DNA from: an uncultured Sphingobacteriales bacterium
Lineage (GTDB): Bacteria > Bacteroidota > Bacteroidia > Chitinophagales > Chitinophagaceae
DNA length: 11,947 nt
Direction: 5' to 3'
Assembly (NCBI GenBank): GCA_946479435.1
Contig: CAMLFX010000091.1
Coordinates: 1 to 11,947 of the forward strand
Positions 1-6,940 of the stretch are shown here, in pieces. The notes below the pieces were generated by a model that saw nothing but the letters and a program-made list of their open reading frames with translations, was not told the origin of the DNA and searched no databases. Positions within the stretch are counted from its first letter, which is position 1; every line of letters begins with the position of its first letter. The position numbers and the translations under genes are program-made.

Positions 1-708
1 GATTTCAAAGTATCGCGTGCTGAGCAGGATGAGTTTGCTTACAACTCTCACCAAAAAGCGATCAATGCAATAAAAGAAGGCCATTTCAAAAAAGGCATCT
101 TACCTATTGAAGTAAAAGAGGTATATGTAAACGAGAAAAACAAACGTGCTGAACGCAGTTACACCGTCGATACTGATGAAGGCCCGCGTGCCGATACTTC
201 TTTGGCGGCGCTTGCCAAATTACCTGCTGTATTTGCACAAAGAGGTACGGTAACAGCCGGCAATTCTTCCCAAACATCCGATGGTGCTGCATTTGTTATT
301 GTGATGGGTGAGAAAATGATGAACCAGCTAAAACTAAAACCATGGGGACGATTAGTAAATTGCGCCAGCGCCGGTGTTGATCCGCGCATTATGGGTATAG
401 GCCCTGTTGCAGCGGTACCCAAGGTATTGAAACAAGCCGGTATGCAGTTGAGCGATATTGATCTTGTAGAACTGAATGAAGCCTTTGCATCACAATCAAT
501 AGCGGTAATACGTGAGCTTGGCCTGAACCCTGATATCGTAAATATAAACGGTGGTGCTATCGCTTTAGGCCACCCCTTAGGGTGCAGTGGCGCTAAGCTT
601 ACCATACAATTACTGAATGATATGGAACGCCTGAATAAACGATATGGTATTGTTACCGCCTGCGTAGGTGGCGGACAAGGCATTGCAGGCATCATCGAAC
701 GGATGTAA
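1..708 (+). CDS. Acetyl-CoA C-acyltransferase (thiolase), 3' part only
   Basis: The reading frame is open from base 1 and gives 235 residues of thiolase C-terminal sequence. The enzyme cleaves 3-ketoacyl-CoA with CoA, or condenses acyl-CoAs in reverse, in the cytoplasm. Visible motifs are a TVTAGNSSQTSDGAA segment (typical thiolase TAGN..DGAA), NEAFASQ, GHPLGCSG with the catalytic His at visible codon 191, and the C-terminal CVGGGQG with the second catalytic Cys at visible codon 221. The nucleophilic Cys of the N-terminal half lies upstream of the window, so catalytic completeness cannot be judged. Families of this type are about 390 residues, so roughly 155 are missing. A beta-oxidation role (FadA/FadI-like) is likelier than acetoacetyl-CoA synthesis, but the neighbours that would decide are not visible. 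The stop is TAA at 706-708; no terminator hairpin follows. Confidence 0.93.
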   Translation, partial: DFKVSRAEQDEFAYNSHQKAINAIKEGHFKKGILPIEVKEVYVNEKNKRAERSYTVDTDEGPRADTSLAALAKLPAVFAQRGTVTAGNSSQTSDGAAFVIVMGEKMMNQLKLKPWGRLVNCASAGVDPRIMGIGPVAAVPKVLKQAGMQLSDIDLVELNEAFASQSIAVIRELGLNPDIVNINGGAIALGHPLGCSGAKLTIQLLNDMERLNKRYGIVTACVGGGQGIAGIIERM

Positions 709-734
709 TCATATTGTTACCTAAACACATATAA

Positions 735-764
735 TTGGTATTGCCCATTTTGCCGCTATTTTTG
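735..764 (+). promoter_or_regulatory. Bacteroidota-type promoter for the 782 gene
   Basis: TATTTTTG at 757-764 matches the Bacteroidota -7 consensus TAnnTTTG exactly. TTGG at 735-738 is a plausible -33 element with an 18-base spacer. The predicted transcription start is near 770, leaving a leader of only about 10 bases before the ATG at 782. Confidence 0.6.
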
Positions 765-781
765 CATATTCATTTCAATAC

Positions 782-1609
782 ATGCAAAAGATAACCGGAT
801 TATTGTGCGTTCTTATTTTATTGTCTTCATCTGCCAATGCGCAGTTCAATAAGATATTCAGGAAACCGCAATTAACAGGTATGTATTTTCAGTGGGGGTA
901 CAACCGCGACATATTCTCAAAAAGCACGATACACTTTACCAACGGCGATAAGTACGATTTCAAAGTGCATGATGCAGTTGCGCACGATCAGCCAAATTTT
1001 GAGGCGTTCAGGAAAACCCCGCTCGATATTACAATACCCCAAAATAGTTTTCGCATTGGTTTTTACCTCAATAAAAAGCACACACATGCTATTGAAGTGA
1101 ATTTCGACCATGCTAAATACGTGGTGGATAGCAGGCAAACATTGCGTGTATCAGGCACTTTCCAGGGCAGGGAAATAGATAAAGACACCTTGATACATCC
1201 ATGGTTCATGAGTTTTGAACATACCAACGGCGCCAATTTCTGGATTATAAATTATGTAGGCCAGCATGATTTATGGAATAACCACAAACGCATGAAGGCC
1301 TCAGTACTTTGGAAAATTGGCGGTGGCGTAGTAGTGCCACGTTCCGATGTCATCTTATTTGAAAAACAAACCGACAATAAATTTCACCTGGCAGGCTATG
1401 TAATGGGCCTGGAAAGCGGTGTACGTTTTTACCCGCTTAAAAATCTTTTCCTCGAAGTAAACGGAAAAATTGGCTATGCCAACTATCTGGATGTATTAAC
1501 CGTTGATGGAGGTCGTGCAAGCCATGCATTCCGCTACGCCGAAGTCATTGGCTTGTTGGGTTACGACATCAATTTTCGTAAGCAACAAAAAAACACAGTA
1601 GAAGAATAG
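782..1609 (+). CDS. Conserved outer-membrane-type protein of unknown function
   Basis: A 275-residue protein with a clear Sec signal peptide (about residues 1-20: hydrophobic core LLCVLILLSS, then SANA before Gln21). The mature part is rich in alternating polar/aromatic segments such as GMYFQWGYNRDIFSKS, FRIGFYLNKKHTHAIEVNF and GVRFYPLKNLFLEVNGKIGY, which look like beta-strands of a small barrel; the end is charged (KQQKNTVEE). It resembles a family of uncharacterised exported proteins seen in Bacteroidota genomes, but I know of no assigned function. The ATG at 782 is chosen because it directly precedes the signal peptide and lies just after a good promoter. The gene appears monocistronic. 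Its TAG stop (1607-1609) directly abuts the stop of the convergent neighbour. Confidence 0.85.
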   Translation: MQKITGLLCVLILLSSSANAQFNKIFRKPQLTGMYFQWGYNRDIFSKSTIHFTNGDKYDFKVHDAVAHDQPNFEAFRKTPLDITIPQNSFRIGFYLNKKHTHAIEVNFDHAKYVVDSRQTLRVSGTFQGREIDKDTLIHPWFMSFEHTNGANFWIINYVGQHDLWNNHKRMKASVLWKIGGGVVVPRSDVILFEKQTDNKFHLAGYVMGLESGVRFYPLKNLFLEVNGKIGYANYLDVLTVDGGRASHAFRYAEVIGLLGYDINFRKQQKNTVEE

Positions 1610-1619
1610 TTATCTCTTC
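1601..1619. terminator. Possible weak hairpin at a convergent stop-stop junction
   Basis: GAAGAATA (1601-1608) and TATCTCTTC (1611-1619) can pair with one bulged C, making a small hairpin across the two abutting stop codons. Read on the - strand, a run of seven T follows about 8 bases after the stem (plus-strand A-run near 1587-1593). On the + strand there is no T-run. The stem is short and AT-rich, so terminator function is uncertain. Confidence 0.25.
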
Positions 1620-2368
1620 GTAAGAAACACATTCAGCATCAGTCCGTGGTTGTATTGAAATACTTCTTTACCGCCAACCAGGCCACCTTGCTGCACCGTT
1701 TGGTTGAAATAGCCTATTTCAGCCTTTACCGATTTATTGTATTGCATACCAAATAATAAGCCAACCCTGTTCTGGTCGAATATATTTTGATTAACGTTTT
1801 TACCAAAACCAATAAATATTTCATCGAAGGGAACAATATACCATGTTTTATCCTGCATGGTTTTGTGGTTCAATGGCACCGTTGCACGTAGCTGGTAGCG
1901 TATCCGGTTCATGTAAAGCCAGTCAGCAACGTTTTGTTCCGGTGCTTTCTGGTCAACCTTGCCTACAAAACGTTGTTCCAGCCTCATGCGGTGGTTAAGC
2001 CATACACGCCCTACATTACCATTCCATATCAATTGCTCAAAAATTCTATGTTCAGGTACGTGGTACGGGCCCGACGGATAATCTCCGTACGGAAAACTCA
2101 CAATATATCCGTACCCCACCATTGCACTCACATCGTTTTTAAAGTGGAACTGTACACCGCCTCGTGCCAGCGATTGCTGCCAGTCGGTAATGATATTGTC
2201 CCTTCGCCACTGATATTCCAGCCAAAGTGATGTTTTTTTATTAAGGTATATGGTATTGAATGTGCCATACCACCCAAGCGCATTACGTTCACTTAACCGT
2301 TGTGCGCCGGCTTGTATAGCCAATAAACACATAAAACAAACCAATATTGAATATTTCATTTTGCTCAT
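1610..2368 (-). CDS. DUF2490 family outer membrane protein
   Basis: A protein of about 252 residues with an N-terminal signal peptide (MKYSILVCFMCLLAIQAGAQ). Beta-barrel-like strands follow, with hallmarks of the DUF2490 family: an early LGWYGTFNTIYLNKKTSLWLE strand pair, a central HRIFEQLIW / HRMRLEQRF segment (E-Q-R motif), NRIRYQLRATVPL, then VPFDEIFIGFG and DQNRVGLLFG, ending in a C-terminal strand GLMLNVFLTKR. The family is exported and predicted to sit in the outer membrane; its role is unknown. An in-frame TTG exists at 2380, but ATG at 2368 or 2359 is more plausible: the predicted transcription start is near 2382, and 2359 puts the signal peptide at residue 1. The gene is monocistronic and diverges from the small His/Cys protein. 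Confidence 0.88.
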   Translation of the reverse strand: MSKMKYSILVCFMCLLAIQAGAQRLSERNALGWYGTFNTIYLNKKTSLWLEYQWRRDNIITDWQQSLARGGVQFHFKNDVSAMVGYGYIVSFPYGDYPSGPYHVPEHRIFEQLIWNGNVGRVWLNHRMRLEQRFVGKVDQKAPEQNVADWLYMNRIRYQLRATVPLNHKTMQDKTWYIVPFDEIFIGFGKNVNQNIFDQNRVGLLFGMQYNKSVKAEIGYFNQTVQQGGLVGGKEVFQYNHGLMLNVFLTKR

Positions 2369-2387
2369 AGTAAAAACCAAGCTTTAG

Positions 2388-2395
2388 TTAAAGTA
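2388..2395 (-). promoter_or_regulatory. Candidate -7 box for the DUF2490 gene
   Basis: Read on the - strand this is TACTTTAA, matching TAnnTTTG at seven of eight positions. A TTG lies about 20 bases upstream in the expected -33 region. It would start transcription near 2382, ahead of the ATGs at 2368 and 2359. It overlaps by two bases the -7 box of the divergent gene. Confidence 0.4.
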
Positions 2396-2401
2396 TCTTT
2401 G
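2394..2401 (+). promoter_or_regulatory. Candidate -7 box for the small His/Cys protein and TonB receptor
   Basis: TATCTTTG matches TAnnTTTG exactly. The predicted start is near 2407, about 15 bases before the TTG start codon at 2422. I see no good -33 element at the usual 17-23 base distance, so activation by a regulator is possible. Confidence 0.5.
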
Positions 2402-2421
2402 CGAAAACCTCAGGGCAACCA

Positions 2422-2754
2422 TTGCTGAAGCGTACCGCACATATCATTTTTTCTTTTTGGCTGGCTATCATACTGCTGTTTGGTAGCACCTCTAAAGAGT
2501 TTGTGCATCTTTTTTCCGGGCACGAAGATACGGTTCACTGCAATAATGGAAAAACAGGCCTCGTGCTTGAGCCGAAACACCATCACTGTACCTTCCTCAG
2601 CTTTTGTCTTACAGCATTTGTAAACGGTGCAGGTGCATCGTTTTCTCCCGCTGCACATTTTATAGGTTATTCAAAACCTTATATAGCTTACACGCCCGAT
2701 GTTATCAACATCAGCCGCGCTATCACTACATTACGCGGACCGCCAACAGTTTAG
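2422..2754 (+). CDS. Small His/Cys-rich exported protein preceding a TonB receptor
   Basis: A 110-residue protein starting with TTG; no in-frame ATG lies nearby, and the predicted transcription start about 15 bases upstream supports this start. Residues 8-22 form a hydrophobic segment that could be a signal peptide or membrane anchor. Two clusters of potential metal ligands follow: H29, H34, E35, D36, H39, C40, then HHHC at 53-56 with C62. Similar short proteins with a 'KEFVHLF..HEDTVH' and 'HHHC' pattern occur in front of TonB receptors in this phylum; none has an established function to my knowledge. A role in binding or sensing a transition metal for the downstream receptor is inference from ligands and neighbourhood. 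The receptor gene follows after 78 bases, probably in the same transcript. Confidence 0.72.
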   Translation: MLKRTAHIIFSFWLAIILLFGSTSKEFVHLFSGHEDTVHCNNGKTGLVLEPKHHHCTFLSFCLTAFVNGAGASFSPAAHFIGYSKPYIAYTPDVINISRAITTLRGPPTV

Positions 2755-2782
2755 TTTTTATTATTTCAGAAATTAAATGCAG

Positions 2783-2801
2783 ACGTGTAGTATATACGCG
2801 T
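2783..2801. promoter_or_regulatory. Imperfect dyad in the gap before the TonB receptor gene
   Basis: ACGTGTA (2783-2789) and TACGCGT (2795-2801) form an inverted repeat with six of seven arm positions matching around a 5-base centre, 31 bases before the receptor start. It has no following T-run, so it is not an intrinsic terminator. It could be an operator or chance. Confidence 0.2.
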
Positions 2802-2832
2802 AGGCACATTCTTATATATTAACTAAACATCA

Positions 2833-5271
2833 ATGAAATATTATTTCGGATCACTGATTCTGTTCGTCATATTATTACCTTTTACATCATTCGCACAAGC
2901 CCAAGGCAATACGTTCTCCGGAACAGTTACCGATACCAGCGGACAACAACTGGCAGGTGTAATTATTTCCCTGCCCGACCTTAAAACAGGTACAGCTACC
3001 GATGCCAACGGCCATTTCTATATCGATCACTTGCCAAAAGGCAATTTCCTGGTGCAGGTAAAAATGCTGGGCTTTACCAGCATAACACAATACGTAACCT
3101 TCAATGGCGAAACAGAAAAACAATACACCCTGCAACCTGGCATTATAGAAAAAGGTGAGATAATAGTAACAGGCACCAGCCTGGCTACTGAAGAACGCAG
3201 AAGTGTTACACCCATACAAAGTATCAGTATAAAAGAGATGCACGAAAATGCATCTTCTAACATTATAGATGCTATATCAAAACTACCAGGTATCAGCCAG
3301 TTAAGCACAGGCCCTGCAATATCCAAACCCATTATCCGTGGCCTGGGTTACAATCGTATCATCACACTAAGCGACAATATCCGCCAGGAAGGCCAGCAAT
3401 GGGGCGATGAGCATGGTATTGAAATAGACGATTACAATGTATCGCGCATTGAAATATTAAAAGGCCCGGCATCTCTAGCTTATGGCTCCGATGCGTTGGC
3501 CGGGGTTATCAATATCATATCCGATGACCCTGTACCTGTGGGTACTATCAATGGCAATGTAACGGCCAACTACCAAACCAACAGCGGACTGGCAGCTTTG
3601 CATGCACAAACGGGTGGCAATATCAACGGCATCAACTGGAATGTATATGGTACCGGCAAACAATCGCACGATTACCAAAACGCATACGATGGTTACGTAC
3701 ACAATTCACGCTTCAGCAATCTCGATTATGGCGCTGCAATTGGTATCAATAAAAAATGGGGGTATTCAAGGTTATCGTTTACCTCATTCAATCAAAACCT
3801 GGGTATAGTAGAAGGTGAACGCGATAGTGCAACGGGCAAATTCCTGAAACTGATAAATAATAATGGCGAAGTAGCCGAAACAATTGCAACCAAAGATGAT
3901 GGGCGCTCATACAGCAAACAGTTGCCGCGCCAGGAAATAAACCATCGCAAAATTGCATGGAACAATAACCTGTACCTGAACAATGGTGGACGAATAGGCC
4001 TAACATTAGGGTATCAGCAAAACACCCGCAAAGAGTTTGAAGATGTACTGCAACCCGATGTTTCAGGCCTGCACTTTTTGCTAAACACGTATAATTACGA
4101 TCTCCGTTATTACCTGCCTGCAATAGCCGGCTGGCATATTACAACAGGTATAAATGGTATGCAGCAAAACAACAGCAACAAGGGTGACGAATTTCTGATT
4201 CCCGCTTATACTTTATCGGATGGCGGAGCTTATGCCATCGCTAAAAAAGATTGGAACAAATGGACTGTCTCCGGAGGTTTACGTATTAACTATCGCAATA
4301 TGCAGGGTAAAGCGCTTTATCTCGATTCAACTGATGCAGTTACCGGTCAATTGCAACCCGGTGGCTTTGAAAGGTTTAGCAGCTTTAGCCGTAATTACAC
4401 CAATCTGGCAGGCAGTATAGGTGCTGCATACAATGCCACCAAAAGCCTCACCTGGAAGTTTAACCTGGCATCTGGCTTCAGGGGGCCCAATATTGCAGAG
4501 CTTTCTGCTAATGGCGTGCACGAAGGCACTATCCGTTACGAGTATGGCAACCTTGCTTTAAAGGCAGAACAATCGCTACAAGCCGATGCTGGCATGTCTT
4601 TGAATACAGAACATGTTCTGGTAAACGCATCTATCTTCTACAACCATATCAGCAATTTCATTTACCTGCGTAAGCTGTTATCTGCTTCAGCAACCGATTC
4701 CATTCCCGCAGATAATAATGAAGAAGGCTATACTGCCTTTACTTACGACCAGCAAACTGCAGCGCTATATGGCGGTGAATTGTATATAGATCTTCACCCC
4801 CACCCGTTCGACTGGTTACACCTGGAGAATACAGTATCGTATGTGCGCGGTACTATACCTAATGCCCCCGATAGCATGCGCAACCTTCCTTACATACCTG
4901 CTGCGCGTTGGCTAATAGAGCTGCGTGCCAGCAAAACCAGCATGGGTAAATATGTAAAGAACGCATATGCTAAAGTAGGCTACGATATAACCTTTGCCCA
5001 GAACAACGCCTTTACCGCTTTCGATACAGAAACACCAACCAGTGCATACAGTTTGCTGAATGCAGGTATTGGATTTGATGTAATGAACAAAAAGAAGAAC
5101 ACATTATTCACACTGGCGCTGTCGGGCCAAAACCTCACCGATGTGGCTTACCAAAATCACCTGAGCCGCTTAAAATATGGCCCCGAGAATTTCGTCACCG
5201 GCAGGCAGGGCGTATATAATGTAGGCAGAAATTTCAGCCTTATGTTAAGCGTACCTCTTATATTTAAATAG
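2833..5271 (+). CDS. TonB-dependent outer membrane receptor
   Basis: An 812-residue outer membrane transporter powered by TonB-ExbBD. In order: a signal peptide (1-24, ending SFAQAQ); a carboxypeptidase-regulatory-like beta-sandwich (about 27-102, FSGTVTDTSGQQLAGV start and TDANGHFYIDHLPKG); a possible TonB box region at 108-116 (GEIIVTGTS); a plug domain (about 122-232) with PIIRGLGYNRI and the typical ILKGPASLAYGSDALAGVINII ending; then a 22-strand-type barrel ending in the strand NFSLMLSVPLIFK. The plug contains GQQWGDEHG (187-195) and the barrel has FRGPNIAELSANGVHEG, patterns I associate with metal or metal-chelate receptors rather than SusC-type glycan importers; no SusD partner is present. 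With the His/Cys-rich neighbour, a metal substrate (zinc, copper or iron) is plausible but unproven. The gene is complete, with no frameshift. Confidence 0.94.
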   Translation: MKYYFGSLILFVILLPFTSFAQAQGNTFSGTVTDTSGQQLAGVIISLPDLKTGTATDANGHFYIDHLPKGNFLVQVKMLGFTSITQYVTFNGETEKQYTLQPGIIEKGEIIVTGTSLATEERRSVTPIQSISIKEMHENASSNIIDAISKLPGISQLSTGPAISKPIIRGLGYNRIITLSDNIRQEGQQWGDEHGIEIDDYNVSRIEILKGPASLAYGSDALAGVINIISDDPVPVGTINGNVTANYQTNSGLAALHAQTGGNINGINWNVYGTGKQSHDYQNAYDGYVHNSRFSNLDYGAAIGINKKWGYSRLSFTSFNQNLGIVEGERDSATGKFLKLINNNGEVAETIATKDDGRSYSKQLPRQEINHRKIAWNNNLYLNNGGRIGLTLGYQQNTRKEFEDVLQPDVSGLHFLLNTYNYDLRYYLPAIAGWHITTGINGMQQNNSNKGDEFLIPAYTLSDGGAYAIAKKDWNKWTVSGGLRINYRNMQGKALYLDSTDAVTGQLQPGGFERFSSFSRNYTNLAGSIGAAYNATKSLTWKFNLASGFRGPNIAELSANGVHEGTIRYEYGNLALKAEQSLQADAGMSLNTEHVLVNASIFYNHISNFIYLRKLLSASATDSIPADNNEEGYTAFTYDQQTAALYGGELYIDLHPHPFDWLHLENTVSYVRGTIPNAPDSMRNLPYIPAARWLIELRASKTSMGKYVKNAYAKVGYDITFAQNNAFTAFDTETPTSAYSLLNAGIGFDVMNKKKNTLFTLALSGQNLTDVAYQNHLSRLKYGPENFVTGRQGVYNVGRNFSLMLSVPLIFK

Positions 5272-5286
5272 TTTGTGAAAGTTCAT

Positions 5287-5326
5287 AAAACCACCCGGAA
5301 TTTTAATTCGCCGGGTGGTTTTGTTT
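5287..5326 (+). terminator. Rho-independent terminator after the TonB receptor
   Basis: AAAACCACCCGG (5287-5298) and CCGGGTGGTTTT (5311-5322) are perfectly complementary 12-base arms around a 12-base AT-rich loop, followed by GTTTTTC. It lies 15 bases after the receptor stop. The A-rich left flank could let it act in both directions, but no gene converges on it. Confidence 0.92.
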
Positions 5327-5373
5327 TTCTAAAAATCGTATATTTATATTCACACTAAAGTTTAATTGTGACG

Positions 5374-5637
5374 ATGGCAACTCTCATTGCAAAAGAAGAT
5401 ATTCCACTCTATCGTATCGTTCCAGCATTTGTTGATAAATCAGACTACTGGGAAAACGAGCTACATTACGCAACACGCCTGGGTAATGAATTTAAAGGAA
5501 AAACAAGCATAACATTCGAGACCACACAAGGACCAATTAGCGTATCAACCACAGTCTGGTCGGTATCGCACGATTACCTGCAGCTAAAAGGCGGTATGAA
5601 CATCCCGCTGAATAGCATTATCGACGTTCATTTTTAA
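5374..5637 (+). CDS. Small conserved protein of unknown function
   Basis: An 87-residue, acidic, soluble-looking protein with no signal peptide, membrane segment or Cys. The N-terminal part (IPLYRIVPAFVDKSDYW) is followed by a helix-like ELHYATRLGNEF, and then alternating strands (KTSITFETTQGPIS, STTVWSVSHDYLQLKGG, NIPLNSIIDVHF) that suggest a small beta-barrel of Sm/SH3 or Rof-like type; this fold guess is inference only. A GTG in frame at 5368 could extend it by two residues; ATG at 5374 is preferred. It is flanked by a terminator upstream and a promoter downstream, so it is its own transcription unit. A weak -7-like TATATTTA lies at 5339-5346. I recognise the general look from Bacteroidota proteins but know no function. 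Confidence 0.75.
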   Translation: MATLIAKEDIPLYRIVPAFVDKSDYWENELHYATRLGNEFKGKTSITFETTQGPISVSTTVWSVSHDYLQLKGGMNIPLNSIIDVHF

Positions 5638-5673
5638 TCGGCTAATAGCCAATCTCCACCTATTTTGAAAATA

Positions 5674-5704
5674 CTGGTATATATTCAGGGAATATGTACC
5701 TTTG
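5674..5704 (+). promoter_or_regulatory. Promoter for the five-gene acyl operon
   Basis: TACCTTTG at 5697-5704 matches TAnnTTTG exactly. CTGG at 5674-5677 is a partial -33 element at a 19-base spacing. Transcription would start near 5711, leaving an 80-base leader before the acyl carrier protein ATG. The leader holds two copies of TCGTTTTTG exactly 20 bases apart (5708-5716, 5728-5736). Confidence 0.6.
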
Positions 5705-5790
5705 CAATCGTTTTTGTTGACAAACAGTCGTTTTTGAATTAAAACACTATCAATCAACAAATTAAATAGTACAATAGTATTTTTGAGTTT

Positions 5791-6048
5791 ATGACCCAGC
5801 AAGAGATTATTAGCCGCATCAATGCATTTTTGATGGAAGATTTTGAGGTAGAAGAGACTGCTATTACTCCCGATGCAGAACTTAAAACCACGCTCGATCT
5901 TGACAGCCTCGATTATATAGACCTTGTAGTGGCCATTGAACAGAATTTTGGTTTCAAAGTGAACCCTGAAGATTTCCAGAAAATGATCACCATTCAGGAT
6001 TTCTACAATTACGTATCCCACCGCCTGGAGGCACAACCTGCTGTTTAA
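5791..6048 (+). CDS. Acyl carrier protein
   Basis: An 85-residue acidic four-helix carrier protein. The phosphopantetheine site is Ser39 within LDLDSLDYIDLV, the expected DSL motif at the start of helix II. The rest fits the family: an amphipathic helix I (IISRINAFLMEDF), acidic helix II, and IQDFYNYVSHRL as the last helix. Its sequence is unlike a housekeeping AcpP (no VGxDSLDTVEL-type run) and it heads an operon of acyl-handling enzymes, so it is a dedicated carrier holding the chain that the downstream ketosynthase, dehydratase and acyltransferase act on. It must be activated by a phosphopantetheinyl transferase encoded elsewhere. It ends one base before the acyltransferase ATG, implying translational coupling. 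Confidence 0.93.
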   Translation: MTQQEIISRINAFLMEDFEVEETAITPDAELKTTLDLDSLDYIDLVVAIEQNFGFKVNPEDFQKMITIQDFYNYVSHRLEAQPAV

Positions 6049-6049
6049 T

Positions 6050-6940
6050 ATGCCTTCGTGGGAAGGCAAATCAAAAGGGTCAACGTTAGGTTACAGCATA
6101 TTCGTGTGGTTGCTAAAAACAGGAGGCGTAAAATCAGCCTATGCCTTACTTCCTTTTGTTACCGTTTACTACCGCTTATTCGTTCCTGCAGCCATAAAGC
6201 CATTAAGATATCTGTACGAGCAGCGTATGGGCTTCAGTCGCAAAGAGGCTAATAAACACATCAGGCGCAACCTCATCATATTCGGCCAAACACTTATCGA
6301 TAAGATCGCCATTCTATCGGGTATTACCGAACCATATACGCATATCAATTTAGAAGGCACTGCGCTTATTGAAGCCATGCTGAAAGATGGTAAAGGCGGC
6401 CTTGTTATTAGTGCGCACCTGGGTAATTGGGAAGTAGCAGGCCACCTGATGAAGGATATGAATGCCGTAATCAATATCGTAATGTATGATGGTGAAGGGC
6501 AAGAGATAAAAGAGTACATGGACCAGTTCGATAGCCGGCGTTCATTCAATATCATCTACATCAAAGAAGACCTTTCGCACGTGTACGAGATATCAGCAGC
6601 CCTGCAACGCAACGAACTGATATGCCTTCATGCCGACCGCTTCCGCCCCGGCAACCGCACTATGGAACATGAGTTTCTGGGCGAAAAAGCGTTGTTCCCT
6701 GCGGGCCCATTTATACTGGCAAGCAAGCTGCGCGCACCGGTATGTTTTGTTTTTGGCTTCAAAGAGGGTAATTTAACCTATCGTTACTACTCGTACCCGC
6801 ACAAAACATACGAAGGAAGAGGAACCACAGGTATGGAACAGATGCTGGATGATTATGTAACAATACTGGAACAGAAGATCAAACAATACCCCGACCAGTG
6901 GTTTAACTACTACGACTTTTGGAAGCATGACACAAACTGA
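6050..6940 (+). CDS. LpxL/HtrB-type lysophospholipid acyltransferase
   Basis: A 296-residue member of the bacterial lipid A acyltransferase family (PF03279), close to the usual length of about 300. The HX4E catalytic dyad is visible as H123 and E128 in SAHLGNWE; HADRF (194-198), the FPAGP block (216-220) and the C-terminal YPDQWFNYYDFW (280-291) are further family signatures. The N-terminal region (about 14-50) is hydrophobic and would attach the enzyme to the inner membrane face. Family members move an acyl chain from ACP to a lipid acceptor. Here, next to its own ACP and ketosynthase, it more likely links an aryl-polyene or similar chain to a lipid anchor than makes lipid A, though the acceptor cannot be told from sequence. 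The coding end overlaps the next gene by 14 bases. Confidence 0.92.
   Translation: MPSWEGKSKGSTLGYSIFVWLLKTGGVKSAYALLPFVTVYYRLFVPAAIKPLRYLYEQRMGFSRKEANKHIRRNLIIFGQTLIDKIAILSGITEPYTHINLEGTALIEAMLKDGKGGLVISAHLGNWEVAGHLMKDMNAVINIVMYDGEGQEIKEYMDQFDSRRSFNIIYIKEDLSHVYEISAALQRNELICLHADRFRPGNRTMEHEFLGEKALFPAGPFILASKLRAPVCFVFGFKEGNLTYRYYSYPHKTYEGRGTTGMEQMLDDYVTILEQKIKQYPDQWFNYYDFWKHDTN

Noticed and set aside
159..695. Long - strand open frame (178 codons) opposite the thiolase gene
   Set aside because: It mirrors a strongly conserved thiolase coding region and its translation has no recognisable domain; it is an antisense shadow.
3236..3255. Perfect 7-bp hairpin AGATGCA / TGCATCT inside the TonB receptor gene
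   Set aside because: It lies in conserved plug-adjacent coding sequence with no T-run and is short enough to be chance.
5339..5346. TATATTTA as promoter of the small gene at 5374
   Set aside because: It matches the -7 consensus only in part, and the nearest TTTG is 15 bases upstream inside the terminator; too weak to list as a separate feature.
5778..5785. A second TAnnTTTG match (TATTTTTG) five bases before the ACP ATG
   Set aside because: It would place the transcript start at or after the ATG and has no -33 element at proper distance; the 5697 box is better.
5584..6069. 161-codon - strand open frame over the acyl carrier protein and its promoter
   Set aside because: It runs antisense through a clear ACP and its upstream region, with low-complexity translation and no motif.
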